Assembly: GCA_964515555.1 (NCBI GenBank)
Contig: CAZEVY010000045.1
Coordinates: 1-37,582 of the forward strand
Reading direction: 5' to 3'
Source of the DNA: CAZEVY01 sp964515555
GTDB lineage: Bacteria; Acidobacteriota; Terriglobia; Bryobacterales; Bryobacteraceae
DNA: 37,582 bases
Shown here: positions 29,882 through 37,582 of the stretch, piece by piece
Layout: the number at the start of each line of letters is the position of its first letter
How positions within the stretch are numbered: position 1 is the stretch's first letter
Translations under genes and position numbers: made by a program
Notes under the pieces: generated by a model
Database searches by the model: none
What the model was told of the DNA's origin: nothing
What the model saw: the letters and a program-made list of their open reading frames with translations, nothing else

Positions 29882-31522
29882 TTAACGCAGCGCGTAGGCC
29901 CACAGCGCCGTCACCAGTCCGACCGCCGACGCCAGCACGATGCTGTGCCGCAGCGTGAAACGGAATAGCCGCGCTTCGTCCTCGCCGGCGAGTCCGGTCG
30001 CCGCCGCCGCCACGGCGATGCTTTGCAGACTGATCATCTTGCCCATCACGCCGCCGGCCGCGTTGGAGGCGGCCATCAGCACCGGGTCGAGCGAGAGGCG
30101 CGTCGCCGTGATTACCTGCAGGTTGCCGAACAGCGCGTTGGACGACGTGTCGGACCCCGTCAGGAACACGCCCAGCCATCCCAGCATCGAGCTGAAGAAG
30201 GGGAACAACACGCCGGTAGCGGCGAAGGCCAGGCCCAGCGTCGCCGTCGCGCCGCAGTAGTTCATCAGGAACGCCAACGCCAGCACCGCCGCGATCGTCA
30301 CCATCGGCAGCTTCAACTGCTTCGTCGTCGCCGCCAGGATTCCCACGTAGCGCGCCGGGGAGACGCGCAGCACGATCGCCGAAGCCACCGTCGCCAGCAG
30401 GCATGCGGTGCCCGCAGCCGACAGCCAGTTCAGGTTGTAGACCGCCGCGTAGGGCGCGGGTTTCGCCACCACCGGCGGCATGCGCTCGATCAGATTGTGC
30501 AACCCCGGCCAGTTGATCGCGCGCGTCACTGAGTTGAGCCACGCCCGCACGTCTGTATGTCCCCACACCAGGACGAACGCCACCAGCAGCAGGTAGGGAG
30601 ACCACGCCAGCAGCGCCTGTCCCAGAGAATGGCGCTTTGGGGCGGCCGCCGGCGCGGAGTTCCCTTCGAATTGGAATCTGTCCGACGGCTGCCAGAATCG
30701 CAGCAGAATCACCAGCGCTACGATGGCCGCGCCCGAGCTGGTGATCGCGCTGATCTGCGGGCCCTGGAAGGTCGACATGTAATACTGCGTCGCCGCGAAA
30801 GCCGCACCGCAAACGACGACCCCGGGCAGCACGCCCATGAGTCCGCGCATCCCGCCCATGACGGCCACCATGTAGGCGGGCACGAACAGCGAGACGGGCG
30901 CGAGAATCTTGGCCGTAGCGCCGCTGAGCGCCAGCTCCAGTTGCGGCCGCGTCATGTCGGGGAATCCGGCGGCGGTAATCCCTGCCAGCGTCACGATGGG
31001 AATGCCGATCGAGCCGAACGCCACCGGCGATGTGTTCCCCAGCAGGCAGATCGCCCCGGCGAAGAACGGCTTGAACCCGAGGCCCGCCATCATGGCTGCG
31101 GCCACGGCCACCGGTGTGCCGAATCCCGCCGCGCCTTCGATGAATCCGCTGAGGGCGAAGGCGATCAGCAGCGCCTGCAGGCGCCGGTCGGCGGTCAGGC
31201 TGCCGACCGTGTCCTTGATGATCTCGAAGCTGCCGGTGTCGACCGTGATGCGATAGAGCACGATCGCCCAGAAAACGATCCACCCGATCGGAAACAGGCC
31301 GAAAGCGGCGCCATAGCCGACCGCGCTCGCCATGGTGCCGGCCGGCATGCGGTAGACCGCCAGCGCCAGGAAGATCGCGGCGCCGAGTCCCGAGACTCCG
31401 GCGATCCAGGCGGCCTTACGCTTTACTCCGAGCAGCCACAGCAGCACGAAGATCGGGAGTGCGGCCACGGCGGCGGAGAGGCCGAGCGAGCCGGCGATGG
31501 GGGTGTAGTCTTGCTGCCACAT
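29882..31522 (-). CDS. L-lactate permease (LctP family)
   Basis: 546 residues, matching the LctP/LldP family of about 550. Twelve or more membrane helices are expected and seen. Hallmarks are SGFIEGAAGFGTPVAVAAAMM, a central motif of the family that I quote only in part, plus GNTSPVAFGSIGIPI, the LPGVVVCGAAFAATQY segment and a C-terminal STLGLAFAATGVLFP-like stretch with NALFGNLQ. It imports lactate or glycolate with protons across the inner membrane. No lactate dehydrogenase (lldD or lldEFG) is adjacent. TATGAT on the minus strand stands 14 nt before the start. adk lies downstream; the GH42-like gene ends 34 nt upstream on the same strand. Confidence 0.93.
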   Translation of the reverse strand: MWQQDYTPIAGSLGLSAAVAALPIFVLLWLLGVKRKAAWIAGVSGLGAAIFLALAVYRMPAGTMASAVGYGAAFGLFPIGWIVFWAIVLYRITVDTGSFEIIKDTVGSLTADRRLQALLIAFALSGFIEGAAGFGTPVAVAAAMMAGLGFKPFFAGAICLLGNTSPVAFGSIGIPIVTLAGITAAGFPDMTRPQLELALSGATAKILAPVSLFVPAYMVAVMGGMRGLMGVLPGVVVCGAAFAATQYYMSTFQGPQISAITSSGAAIVALVILLRFWQPSDRFQFEGNSAPAAAPKRHSLGQALLAWSPYLLLVAFVLVWGHTDVRAWLNSVTRAINWPGLHNLIERMPPVVAKPAPYAAVYNLNWLSAAGTACLLATVASAIVLRVSPARYVGILAATTKQLKLPMVTIAAVLALAFLMNYCGATATLGLAFAATGVLFPFFSSMLGWLGVFLTGSDTSSNALFGNLQVITATRLSLDPVLMAASNAAGGVMGKMISLQSIAVAAAATGLAGEDEARLFRFTLRHSIVLASAVGLVTALWAYALR

Positions 31523-31536
31523 GGCGATGACTGACT

Positions 31537-31542
31537 ATCATA
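31537..31542 (-). promoter_or_regulatory. Candidate -10 box for lactate permease
   Basis: The minus strand reads TATGAT, 14 nt before the ATG; GATAGT 11 nt before it is an alternative register. Confidence 0.35.
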
Positions 31543-31556
31543 TGTCAGCCCCGGCA

Positions 31557-34034
31557 TCAATACACTTCAATCTCCGCCGACTGCCGCTGCCCGGTGATCG
31601 CGTCCCGTACCGTCACCCGCCACTTGCCGGCAGGATCGTTTACCGCGAATGGAATCCCGCGGCTGGCCTTCCCGTTCAAAGCCAGCAGGTTTCCCGAATA
31701 GTAGTCGATCGCCTTCCCCGACGGGTCTGCCACCTCGACGTTGAGCACGGCGCGCGCCGCCGCCGTCCCCGCTATCGTGGCGGCGACCTCGGCGGTCGAT
31801 CCGCGCGACACGCGTGCCGGCGCGGCCAGGCGTAACGCCGGCGCCGCCTTCTCCATCAGCGCGAGCAGTGTCGGCTCGTAGGGGTCGATCATGCCGCTCC
31901 ATTCCTTCGACCTCCCCAGGTCGCGGCCCGCGCGAACGTCGTAGACGTGCAGCTCCCGCGGGAACGCCAGGCGCACCTTGCGCGCTTTCTCGAAGCGCTC
32001 GTTCGACCGGAAGTCGGGCGGACCCAGTTCGTTCACGCGCATCTGCGGATTTGACAGCAGCCCGATCAACGTCACGCCGCCGTTGCGAAAGCGATGCATT
32101 TCAACGCCGGTCGCCGCCGTGCCGTCCTCGCCGGCGAGCCTCCACGCCGGCGTCACCTGTTTCGCGATGAGCGCTCCGACGGCGTCGCGTACCGCGCGTT
32201 CCTTTCCGGTCAGCCGGTGTTGGTGATAGTTCAACACATCAACGCCTGACGGCTCGACCACGCCCGCCAGACCCGGCCGCCCCAGCCGCCGGCAGTGCTC
32301 ATCGTGGGTCGCCGGGATCTGGTCGGTGAGCACCAGACCACCCTTGGTGGCGAACTCCCGAATCGCCTGCGTTTCCGCCGCCGAAAGCGAGCTCGACCAC
32401 GGCAGGATCAGAACGCGATATCCGCCCTTCGCCAGCTCGCCGCGTTCGAGTTGCATGTACGAGACGAAGTTGTACTGTAACCCCAGGTCCTCGACCAGGC
32501 GGCACCACGACTCGCGAATCCGAAGGAAGTTGCTGTCGAGGCGCTCGACCGCCGCCCCGCGGCGCGTCCAGGCGGTGCCCGCCGGCCGATGCTGCTTCAT
32601 CCACTCGTTGCGCATGCTGGACTGCGAATAGTGAATCGCGATGGGGTCCTCCAGCCGCTCGCTGTTCATCAGCAGAGTCGCCACGCCGCCGCGCATCTCG
32701 CGATAATAGACCCCCGCCTCCCCGCCGCGCGGCGCCACGCGGCCTGCCTTGTCGACGAACTCGCGCTTGTCGTCCCAGATGATCCCGCCGCGAGCGCCGT
32801 GCAGCAGCTCGTACCAGACCCGGTGCTTCTCCCAGCGGCCGCCCGTGAACGAGGTCGTCATCACCGCGACTTCCGGCTTCAGCGACCGGATGATTTCCAC
32901 GTTGTTGCCGATGTTGTAAGGCTCCAGCGCCGTCAGCGCATCGGTGAGCCGCGCGTAGTCGTAGCCGCCCCAGCCGGGCATCTGCGCGCCGCCGATACCG
33001 GCGTACGCCTTGGGGTCGACGCTGCGGATGGCGTCGGCGCCCATCTTCAGCGCCCGCGCGAACTCGACGTCCATGTACTCCTTGTGGTCCGACCACGACG
33101 ACCAGTTCAGATCGGCGCGGCTCATCGACTCGTTCGTGGTGTCCGGCACGACGCGCTCCCATCTCGTGAACGCCGATCCCCACTGGCGGTTCAGCGCGTC
33201 GAGCGTGCCGTAGCGCTCCTTCAGCCACGCCCGGAAGCTCGCCAGCGAGTGGTCCGAGAAATCGAAGTCCCAGAACGCCGACAGGTCGGCGATGCCCGAC
33301 TCGTCGCCCAGGCTGTAGAACACCGGTCCCCAGGGTGCATGCCGCCGCGCCGATTCCGCCAGCCGCGCGCGCACACGCTCGATCCACTTTGGGTCCGACA
33401 GGCTGGGCGTGCGCTGGAAGGCTTCCTTGCCTCCCGGGTTGTTGCGGTACAGTTCCTTGGCCTGGTGAAAGAGCCAGTTCTTGGGCTTGTCGGGGAACCA
33501 GCGGTGATAGGCCGCGTAGAAATCGGTCGCGATGTTCTCGACGTACCAGCGGACGTCGTTGTCGATCAGGAACGCCCCGTCCGGGCCGCTGCGGCCGTTC
33601 AACTGCCCGGCGTTGACGCCGAGCGACTTCAGCGCCGGGATGTCGGAGGCCGGATACCCGTTCCACATCAGGACCACGTAATCCCACCAGGACGTGTTCT
33701 CCGGCCGCGCGATGAAGGTGGTCTCGGCCGACTCCTTGCGGCCGCCGGCCTCGATTTCGACGCGCAGCACGTTCTTCATGGCGCGCGCGCGCCGCAGATC
33801 CAGCGAGAAGCGCGCTCCCCTGCCGGCCGCCGCGACCTGACGCGTACTGTCGGCCACGGTGCGCCCGTGCACGTCGGTCCACACCACGCGAAGGCGCGCC
33901 CGGCCGGCCACCGGACGGTCGAGCCGGACGATCGCCTGCATCGTTCCGGCGCGCTCGAACGACGCTCCCGGAAGCACGATCTCGGCGCCGGGCGCCGCTG
34001 CGACCAGCGTGGCCACTGCGAGGAATTTTCGCAT
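31557..34034 (-). CDS. Secreted glycoside hydrolase, GH42 beta-galactosidase-like
   Basis: 825 residues from ATG 34034, giving a short signal peptide (MRKFLAVATLVAAAPGA). After a beta domain (about 20-110) a TIM-barrel region carries LKSLGVNAGQLNGR and GPVFYSLGDESG, where Glu245 is the probable acid/base, followed by FRAWLKERYGTLDALNRQWG, the strongest GH42 signature (Fr-x-WLk-x-rYg-x-l-x-x-LN-x-x-W). From about 535 a Rossmann/glutaminase-like trimerisation domain follows (YRVLILPWSSSLSAAETQAI, FATKGGLVLTDQ). A C-terminal beta domain ends the protein. The nucleophile Glu could not be placed with confidence. Substrate unknown; a beta-galactoside or related plant polymer is likely. A longer frame to 34085 lies in the divergent CoA-transferase start and is excluded. 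Confidence 0.82.
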   Translation of the reverse strand: MRKFLAVATLVAAAPGAEIVLPGASFERAGTMQAIVRLDRPVAGRARLRVVWTDVHGRTVADSTRQVAAAGRGARFSLDLRRARAMKNVLRVEIEAGGRKESAETTFIARPENTSWWDYVVLMWNGYPASDIPALKSLGVNAGQLNGRSGPDGAFLIDNDVRWYVENIATDFYAAYHRWFPDKPKNWLFHQAKELYRNNPGGKEAFQRTPSLSDPKWIERVRARLAESARRHAPWGPVFYSLGDESGIADLSAFWDFDFSDHSLASFRAWLKERYGTLDALNRQWGSAFTRWERVVPDTTNESMSRADLNWSSWSDHKEYMDVEFARALKMGADAIRSVDPKAYAGIGGAQMPGWGGYDYARLTDALTALEPYNIGNNVEIIRSLKPEVAVMTTSFTGGRWEKHRVWYELLHGARGGIIWDDKREFVDKAGRVAPRGGEAGVYYREMRGGVATLLMNSERLEDPIAIHYSQSSMRNEWMKQHRPAGTAWTRRGAAVERLDSNFLRIRESWCRLVEDLGLQYNFVSYMQLERGELAKGGYRVLILPWSSSLSAAETQAIREFATKGGLVLTDQIPATHDEHCRRLGRPGLAGVVEPSGVDVLNYHQHRLTGKERAVRDAVGALIAKQVTPAWRLAGEDGTAATGVEMHRFRNGGVTLIGLLSNPQMRVNELGPPDFRSNERFEKARKVRLAFPRELHVYDVRAGRDLGRSKEWSGMIDPYEPTLLALMEKAAPALRLAAPARVSRGSTAEVAATIAGTAAARAVLNVEVADPSGKAIDYYSGNLLALNGKASRGIPFAVNDPAGKWRVTVRDAITGQRQSAEIEVY

Positions 34035-34054
34035 GAATCCTCTTACTGGCAGGG

Positions 34055-34060
34055 TATCAT
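34055..34060 (+). promoter_or_regulatory. Candidate -10 box for CoA-transferase gene
   Basis: TATCAT, 10 nt before the ATG at 34071. The 36-nt divergent gap has no room for a separate leader. Confidence 0.4.
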
Positions 34061-34070
34061 CGGACCTGTG

Positions 34071-35234
34071 ATGCAGCCACCCCACCGCGCCCCGCTCGCG
34101 GGCGTTCTCGTCGCCGACCTGACCCGGGCCGTCACCGGCCCGTTCTGCACGATGCTGCTGGCCGACCTCGGCGCGCGCGTCGTCAAGATCGAGGAGCCTG
34201 GCGCCGGCGACGAGACGCGCCGCTGGGGGCCGCCCTTCGTCGATGGAGAGAGCACGTACTTCCTCAGCGTCAACCGCGGCAAGGAGAGCGTCGCGCTCGA
34301 TCTCAAGGACCCGCGCGGCCGCGAGGCCCTTACGCGCCTGGCTGCGCGCGCCGACGTGGTCGTCGAAAACTTCCGGCCCGGCGTCGCGGCACGTCTCGGA
34401 GTCGGCTACGCCGACGTGCTCAAAGCGAACCCGCGCGTCGTCTACGCCTCCATCTCCGGCTTCGGACAGGACGGCCCCGCGCGCGACAAGCCCGGCTACG
34501 ACCTTATCGTGCAGGCGCTCAGCGGCTTTATGCGCGTCAGCTCGACGCCCGGCGGACCGCCGGTGAAGGCCGGCTTTCCGATCGCCGACATCCTCGCGGG
34601 ACTCTTCGCGGGGCAGGCGATTCTGGCCGCGCTCTACGAGCGCGAGCGCACGGGCGCGGGCCGGTATGTGGAAGTGTCCCTACTGGAGTCGATGCTGGCG
34701 TCGATGACGTCGGTGACCGGCTCGTATTTGGTCGCGGGTCACGAGACGCAGGGAATGGGCGTGACGCAGGCCAACATCACGCCGTACCAGGTGTTCCGCT
34801 GCGCCGACGCCGAGATCGTCACGGGCGCGCCCAATGAGCGCGTCTGGCGGCGCTTCGCTGCAGCGCTCGGCCACGCCGAGTGGATCGAGGACGAACGCTA
34901 TCGCGATAACGCCGCGCGCAACCGGCATCGAGCCGAGCTGGTGAGTGAGATCGAGCGCGTGCTGGCGTCGCGTCCCGCCGCCGAATGGCTCGCGATTCTC
35001 GACCGCCACGAAGTGCCCTGCGCGCCGGTCGCGACGGTCGGCGAAGCTTTCGCGCACCCGCAACTGGCGGCGCGCGGCTCAATCGTCGGCGTCGAGCATT
35101 CGAAGCTGGGGCCGATCCAGCTGGTCGGCTGCCCGATGCGCCTCGACGGCTACGCGCCGTCGTATCGTCCGCCGCCGGTGCTCGGCGAGCACACCGAAGC
35201 GGTGCTGCGTGAGTTGTCGATGACCGTGGACTGA
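34071..35234 (+). CDS. CaiB/BaiF family (class III) CoA-transferase
   Basis: 387 residues, the usual length. It moves CoA between carboxylic acids through an aspartyl-CoA anhydride, or acts as an acyl-CoA racemase. Motifs: VLVADLTRAVTGPFCTMLLADLGA at the N-terminus, VKIEEPGAGDETR, NRGKESVALDL, VVVENFRPGVAARLG, YASISGFGQDGP, and KPGYDLIVQALSG, where Asp144 is the expected catalytic Asp. RTGAGRYVEVSLLESMLA and the C-terminal small-domain segment (HEVPCAPVATVGEAFAHPQ) also fit. ATG 34071 is chosen; a GTG codon immediately precedes it. Substrate unknown. The acyl-CoA dehydrogenase two genes on suggests acyl-CoA degradation. Confidence 0.92.
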   Translation: MQPPHRAPLAGVLVADLTRAVTGPFCTMLLADLGARVVKIEEPGAGDETRRWGPPFVDGESTYFLSVNRGKESVALDLKDPRGREALTRLAARADVVVENFRPGVAARLGVGYADVLKANPRVVYASISGFGQDGPARDKPGYDLIVQALSGFMRVSSTPGGPPVKAGFPIADILAGLFAGQAILAALYERERTGAGRYVEVSLLESMLASMTSVTGSYLVAGHETQGMGVTQANITPYQVFRCADAEIVTGAPNERVWRRFAAALGHAEWIEDERYRDNAARNRHRAELVSEIERVLASRPAAEWLAILDRHEVPCAPVATVGEAFAHPQLAARGSIVGVEHSKLGPIQLVGCPMRLDGYAPSYRPPPVLGEHTEAVLRELSMTVD

Positions 35235-35271
35235 TAAGATGTAATCAATCGCCCCTCCCATGGGAGACATC

Positions 35272-36474
35272 ATGGATTCCCGACGCAATTTCATTGGAAC
35301 GGTAGCTACCGGCATCGCCGGAACGCTGGCCTCGCCCTCGAGCGTGCTTGGCGCCAACGAACGCATCCGCCTCGGCATCATCGGGCCCGGCGACCGCGGC
35401 ATGGAGATCGCGCGCGAGGCGATCGCCTGCCCGAACACCGAATTCGTGGCCTTCGCCGACATCTGGACCAAGCGCCTGGAAGACGCGCAGAAGCTCGTCC
35501 CGGGCGCCAAGACTTACCTCGACTATCGCTACCTGCTGGACGACAAGTCCATCGACGCCGTGCTCATCGCCACGCCGCAGCACCTGCACTGCGAGCACTT
35601 CACCGCAGCGCTCGACGCCGGCAAGCACGTCTATCAGGAAAAGACCATGGCTTTCACGGTGGACCATGCCAAGCGCATGCGCGCCGCCTACCAGAAGGCC
35701 GGCAAGCGCGTCGTGCAGATCGGCCACCAGTCGTGCTCGTCGGGCCAGGTCGCTGACGCGGCGGCGTTTCTCGCCAGCGGCAAGGTCGGGAAGGTGACGG
35801 CCATCCACGCCCACATGTACCGCAACACGCCGCACGGCAAACCGCAGTGGTCACGTCCGTTGCACCCCGGCGCGACGCCCGAGAACGTGATCTGGAAATC
35901 GTTTCTGGGCGAGACGCCGCCCCGCGAGTTCGACGCCAACCGCTATGTGAACTGGCGCTTTTACTGGGATTATTCGGGCGGCAACGTCTACGAGAACATG
36001 TGCCACCAGCTTTCATTCTGGTACAAGGTCATGGGCCTCCAGATTCCGAAAGCGGTGACCATGACCGGCGGCGTCTACCTGTGGAAGGACGGGCGCGAAG
36101 TGCCCGACACCATGAACGTCTCCATGGAACATCCCGAGGAGATCCTGTTTTCCTGGGACTCCGGATTCGGCAACAATCACCTCGGGTCGAGCGAAGCCGT
36201 GCTGGGAACCGACGGGACCATCAGCAAGCAGCAGCAGATCCGCTACACGCCGCAGAGGGTGAACCTCCCGGCGGGAACCGAGATGATCGGCACGGCCACG
36301 ACGCCGCCGCGCGCGCACATGCAGAACTTCCTCGACGCCATCCGCGGCGAGGCGGAGGTGAACTGCCCGTTCGACGTCGGATTTCGCGTCTCGGTCGCCT
36401 GCCGCATGGCGGTCGACAGCTACCGCCAGCAGCGCACGCTGCGCTGGGACGCGGCGAAGGAAGAGATCGTCTAG
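35272..36474 (+). CDS. Tat-exported Gfo/Idh/MocA family oxidoreductase
   Basis: 400 residues. ATG 35272 is chosen because GGGAG lies 6 nt before it and it begins with a Tat signal (MDSRRNFIGTVATGIAGTLA); an ATG at 35260 adds four residues. The Rossmann domain follows: IRLGIIGPGDRGMEIA (G-x-G-x-x-G), AFADIW, IDAVLIATPQHLHCEHFTAAL, and KHVYQEKTM, where the family normally has EKP; Lys is kept. The C-terminal domain has the GGNVYENMCHQ segment with the His often involved in catalysis. Such exported Gfo/Idh proteins are common in Acidobacteriota and Planctomycetota and probably oxidise sugars or inositols with a tightly bound NAD(P). It lies 37 nt after the CoA-transferase; TAAGAT at 35235-35240 is a possible -10. 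Confidence 0.92.
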   Translation: MDSRRNFIGTVATGIAGTLASPSSVLGANERIRLGIIGPGDRGMEIAREAIACPNTEFVAFADIWTKRLEDAQKLVPGAKTYLDYRYLLDDKSIDAVLIATPQHLHCEHFTAALDAGKHVYQEKTMAFTVDHAKRMRAAYQKAGKRVVQIGHQSCSSGQVADAAAFLASGKVGKVTAIHAHMYRNTPHGKPQWSRPLHPGATPENVIWKSFLGETPPREFDANRYVNWRFYWDYSGGNVYENMCHQLSFWYKVMGLQIPKAVTMTGGVYLWKDGREVPDTMNVSMEHPEEILFSWDSGFGNNHLGSSEAVLGTDGTISKQQQIRYTPQRVNLPAGTEMIGTATTPPRAHMQNFLDAIRGEAEVNCPFDVGFRVSVACRMAVDSYRQQRTLRWDAAKEEIV

Positions 36475-36494
36475 CGCCGCAGAGGCCTCCATCG

Positions 36495-37582
36495 GTGGAC
36501 TTCGACTACTCCCCCGAACAGATCCAGCTCCGAAAATCCGTCCGCGAGTTCGCCGAATCCGAGATCGCTCCGCGCGTCATGGAGTGGGACGAGGCGCAGC
36601 AGTTCCCCGCCGGCGCCGTCGAGAAGCTTGGGCGCCTTGGCTATCTCGGAGCGATCTTTCCGGAAGAGCTCGGCGGCGCGGGACTGGGCTACATCGATTA
36701 CGCGATTCTCATCGAGGAGATCTCTCGCGTCGACGGCTCCATCGGGCTGATCCTCGCCGCGCACACCTCGCTGTGCTCGAATCACATTTTCATCGCCGGA
36801 GATGATCACCAGCGCCGGCGCTACATTCCGCGCCTCGCCAGCGGCGAGTGGATCGGCTGTTGGTCGCTGACCGAACCCGAGGCCGGCTCCGACGCCGCCG
36901 GCACGCGCAGCATCGCTGTGCGGGAGGAGGGCGGCTGGCTCCTCAACGGCAGCAAGACCTTCACCACCAACGCGCACGACGCCGACCTGTGCGTCGCCAT
37001 GTTCGTCACCGACCGCGCCTCGGCGCACCACGGCATCTCCGCGTTCGCGATCGAAAAGGGCACGCCGGGCTTCCGATGCGGACGTAAGGAGAACAAGCTC
37101 GGCATGCGCGCCAGCTCCACCGGCGAGGTGCTGTTCGAGGATTGCCGCGTCGCCGAGTCCCAGCTCATCGGCAAACCCGGCGAGGGATTCGTCGACAGCC
37201 TGCGCGTGCTCGACGGCGGGCGCATCTCGATCGCCGCGCTGGCGGTCGGCATGGCGCAGGGCGCCTACGACGCCGCGCTCGACTACTCCAAGCACCGCAA
37301 GCAGTTCGGCAAACCGATCTCGGAGTTCCAGGCCATCCAGCACAAGCTGGCCGACATGGCCACCGAAATCGACGCCGCGCGCCTGATGACCTATCGCGCC
37401 GCCTGGCGCAAGGACCGCGGCCTGCCGGTGAATCGCGAGTCGGCCATGGCGAAGCTGTTCGCCTCCGAGGTCGCCGTGCGCGCCGCAGAAGAGGCGCTGC
37501 AAATTCACGGCGGCTACGGGTTCATCAAGGACTACCCGGTCGAGAAGTTCTACCGCGACGTGAAGCTCTGCACCATCGGCGA
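36495..37582 (+). CDS. Acyl-CoA dehydrogenase (3' end outside window)
   Basis: The GTG start at 36495 has AGAGG about 9 nt upstream. 362 complete codons are visible. This FAD enzyme forms the alpha,beta double bond in acyl-CoA during beta-oxidation or branched-chain amino-acid breakdown. Seen: DFDYSPEQIQLRKSVREFAE at the N-terminus, FPEELGGAGLGYIDYA, CWSLTEPEAGSDAAGT (FAD/substrate strand), KLGMRASSTGEVLFEDC, GRISIAALAVGMAQGAYDAAL, HRKQFGKPISEFQAIQHKLADM and ALQIHGGYGFIKDYPVEKFYRD. The window ends with GA, the first two bases of the codon expected for the catalytic Glu of the I-(G/Y)-E-G-T motif, so that residue cannot be confirmed. Probably short- or branched-chain type. It follows the Gfo/Idh gene by 20 nt. 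Confidence 0.93.
   Translation, partial: MDFDYSPEQIQLRKSVREFAESEIAPRVMEWDEAQQFPAGAVEKLGRLGYLGAIFPEELGGAGLGYIDYAILIEEISRVDGSIGLILAAHTSLCSNHIFIAGDDHQRRRYIPRLASGEWIGCWSLTEPEAGSDAAGTRSIAVREEGGWLLNGSKTFTTNAHDADLCVAMFVTDRASAHHGISAFAIEKGTPGFRCGRKENKLGMRASSTGEVLFEDCRVAESQLIGKPGEGFVDSLRVLDGGRISIAALAVGMAQGAYDAALDYSKHRKQFGKPISEFQAIQHKLADMATEIDAARLMTYRAAWRKDRGLPVNRESAMAKLFASEVAVRAAEEALQIHGGYGFIKDYPVEKFYRDVKLCTIG

Overview
The window is a high-GC, gene-dense bacterial chromosome segment (27 protein genes, two of them cut by the window edges). The best taxonomic clue is the C-terminal domain of the protein at 26688-28559. It matches the TIGR03437 family, which is strongly expanded in Acidobacteriota of the Solibacter/Bryobacter type. 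NHL, BNR/Asp-box, PQQ and PD40 propellers, a kinase-propeller fusion, penicillin acylase and Gfo/Idh/MocA genes fit the same group. I infer Acidobacteriota, order Bryobacterales; this is not proven. I found no rRNA, tRNA, CRISPR array, insertion sequence or phage gene, and no stretch over 300 bases without a gene.

Layout. 1-1396(-): 3'-truncated NHL-repeat secreted protein. 1444-7031(-): complete tripartite efflux operon in the order TolC, RND pump, periplasmic adaptor. 7095-8347(+): DUF457/YdjM-like membrane protein and a 65-residue membrane protein. 8348-17805(-): run of five genes, in transcription order penicillin acylase, secreted protein with protein-kinase-like motifs, PQQ propeller with EF-hands, Ser/Thr kinase with PD40 propeller, and class C beta-lactamase-like serine hydrolase. 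17872-18782(-): six-TM protein translationally coupled to a winged-helix regulator. 18880-21984(-): mobA, MlaF-like ATPase, MFS carrier, archease. 22065-24117(+): lytic transglycosylase and AMIN/amidase_3 cell-wall amidase. 24127-26508(-): FecR-domain protein, cytoplasmic Asp-box propeller, MoaD/ThiS-like protein. 26688-29168(+): Asp-box/TIGR03437 secreted protein and nitroreductase. 29179-34034(-): GH42-like glycosidase, lactate permease, adenylate kinase. 34071-37582(+): CaiB/BaiF CoA-transferase, Tat-exported Gfo/Idh/MocA protein, and an acyl-CoA dehydrogenase cut by the window end.

Themes. Much of the window concerns the envelope: efflux, peptidoglycan cleavage and secreted propellers. 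Another part suggests scavenging of plant- or microbe-derived carbon: glycosidase, lactate permease, ACS-type carrier, CoA-transferase and acyl-CoA dehydrogenase. Molybdenum cofactor or sulfur-carrier functions appear twice (mobA, MoaD-like).

The least explained items are: the secreted protein with an H-N-D-x-K/D-F-G motif set; the Asp-box propeller/MoaD-like pair separated by a hairpin that fills the whole intercistronic gap; an orphan MlaF-like ATPase with altered signature motifs overlapping mobA; and a recurrent pattern of TATAAT-like hexamers only 6-16 nt before start codons, suggesting many leaderless or very-short-leader transcripts.
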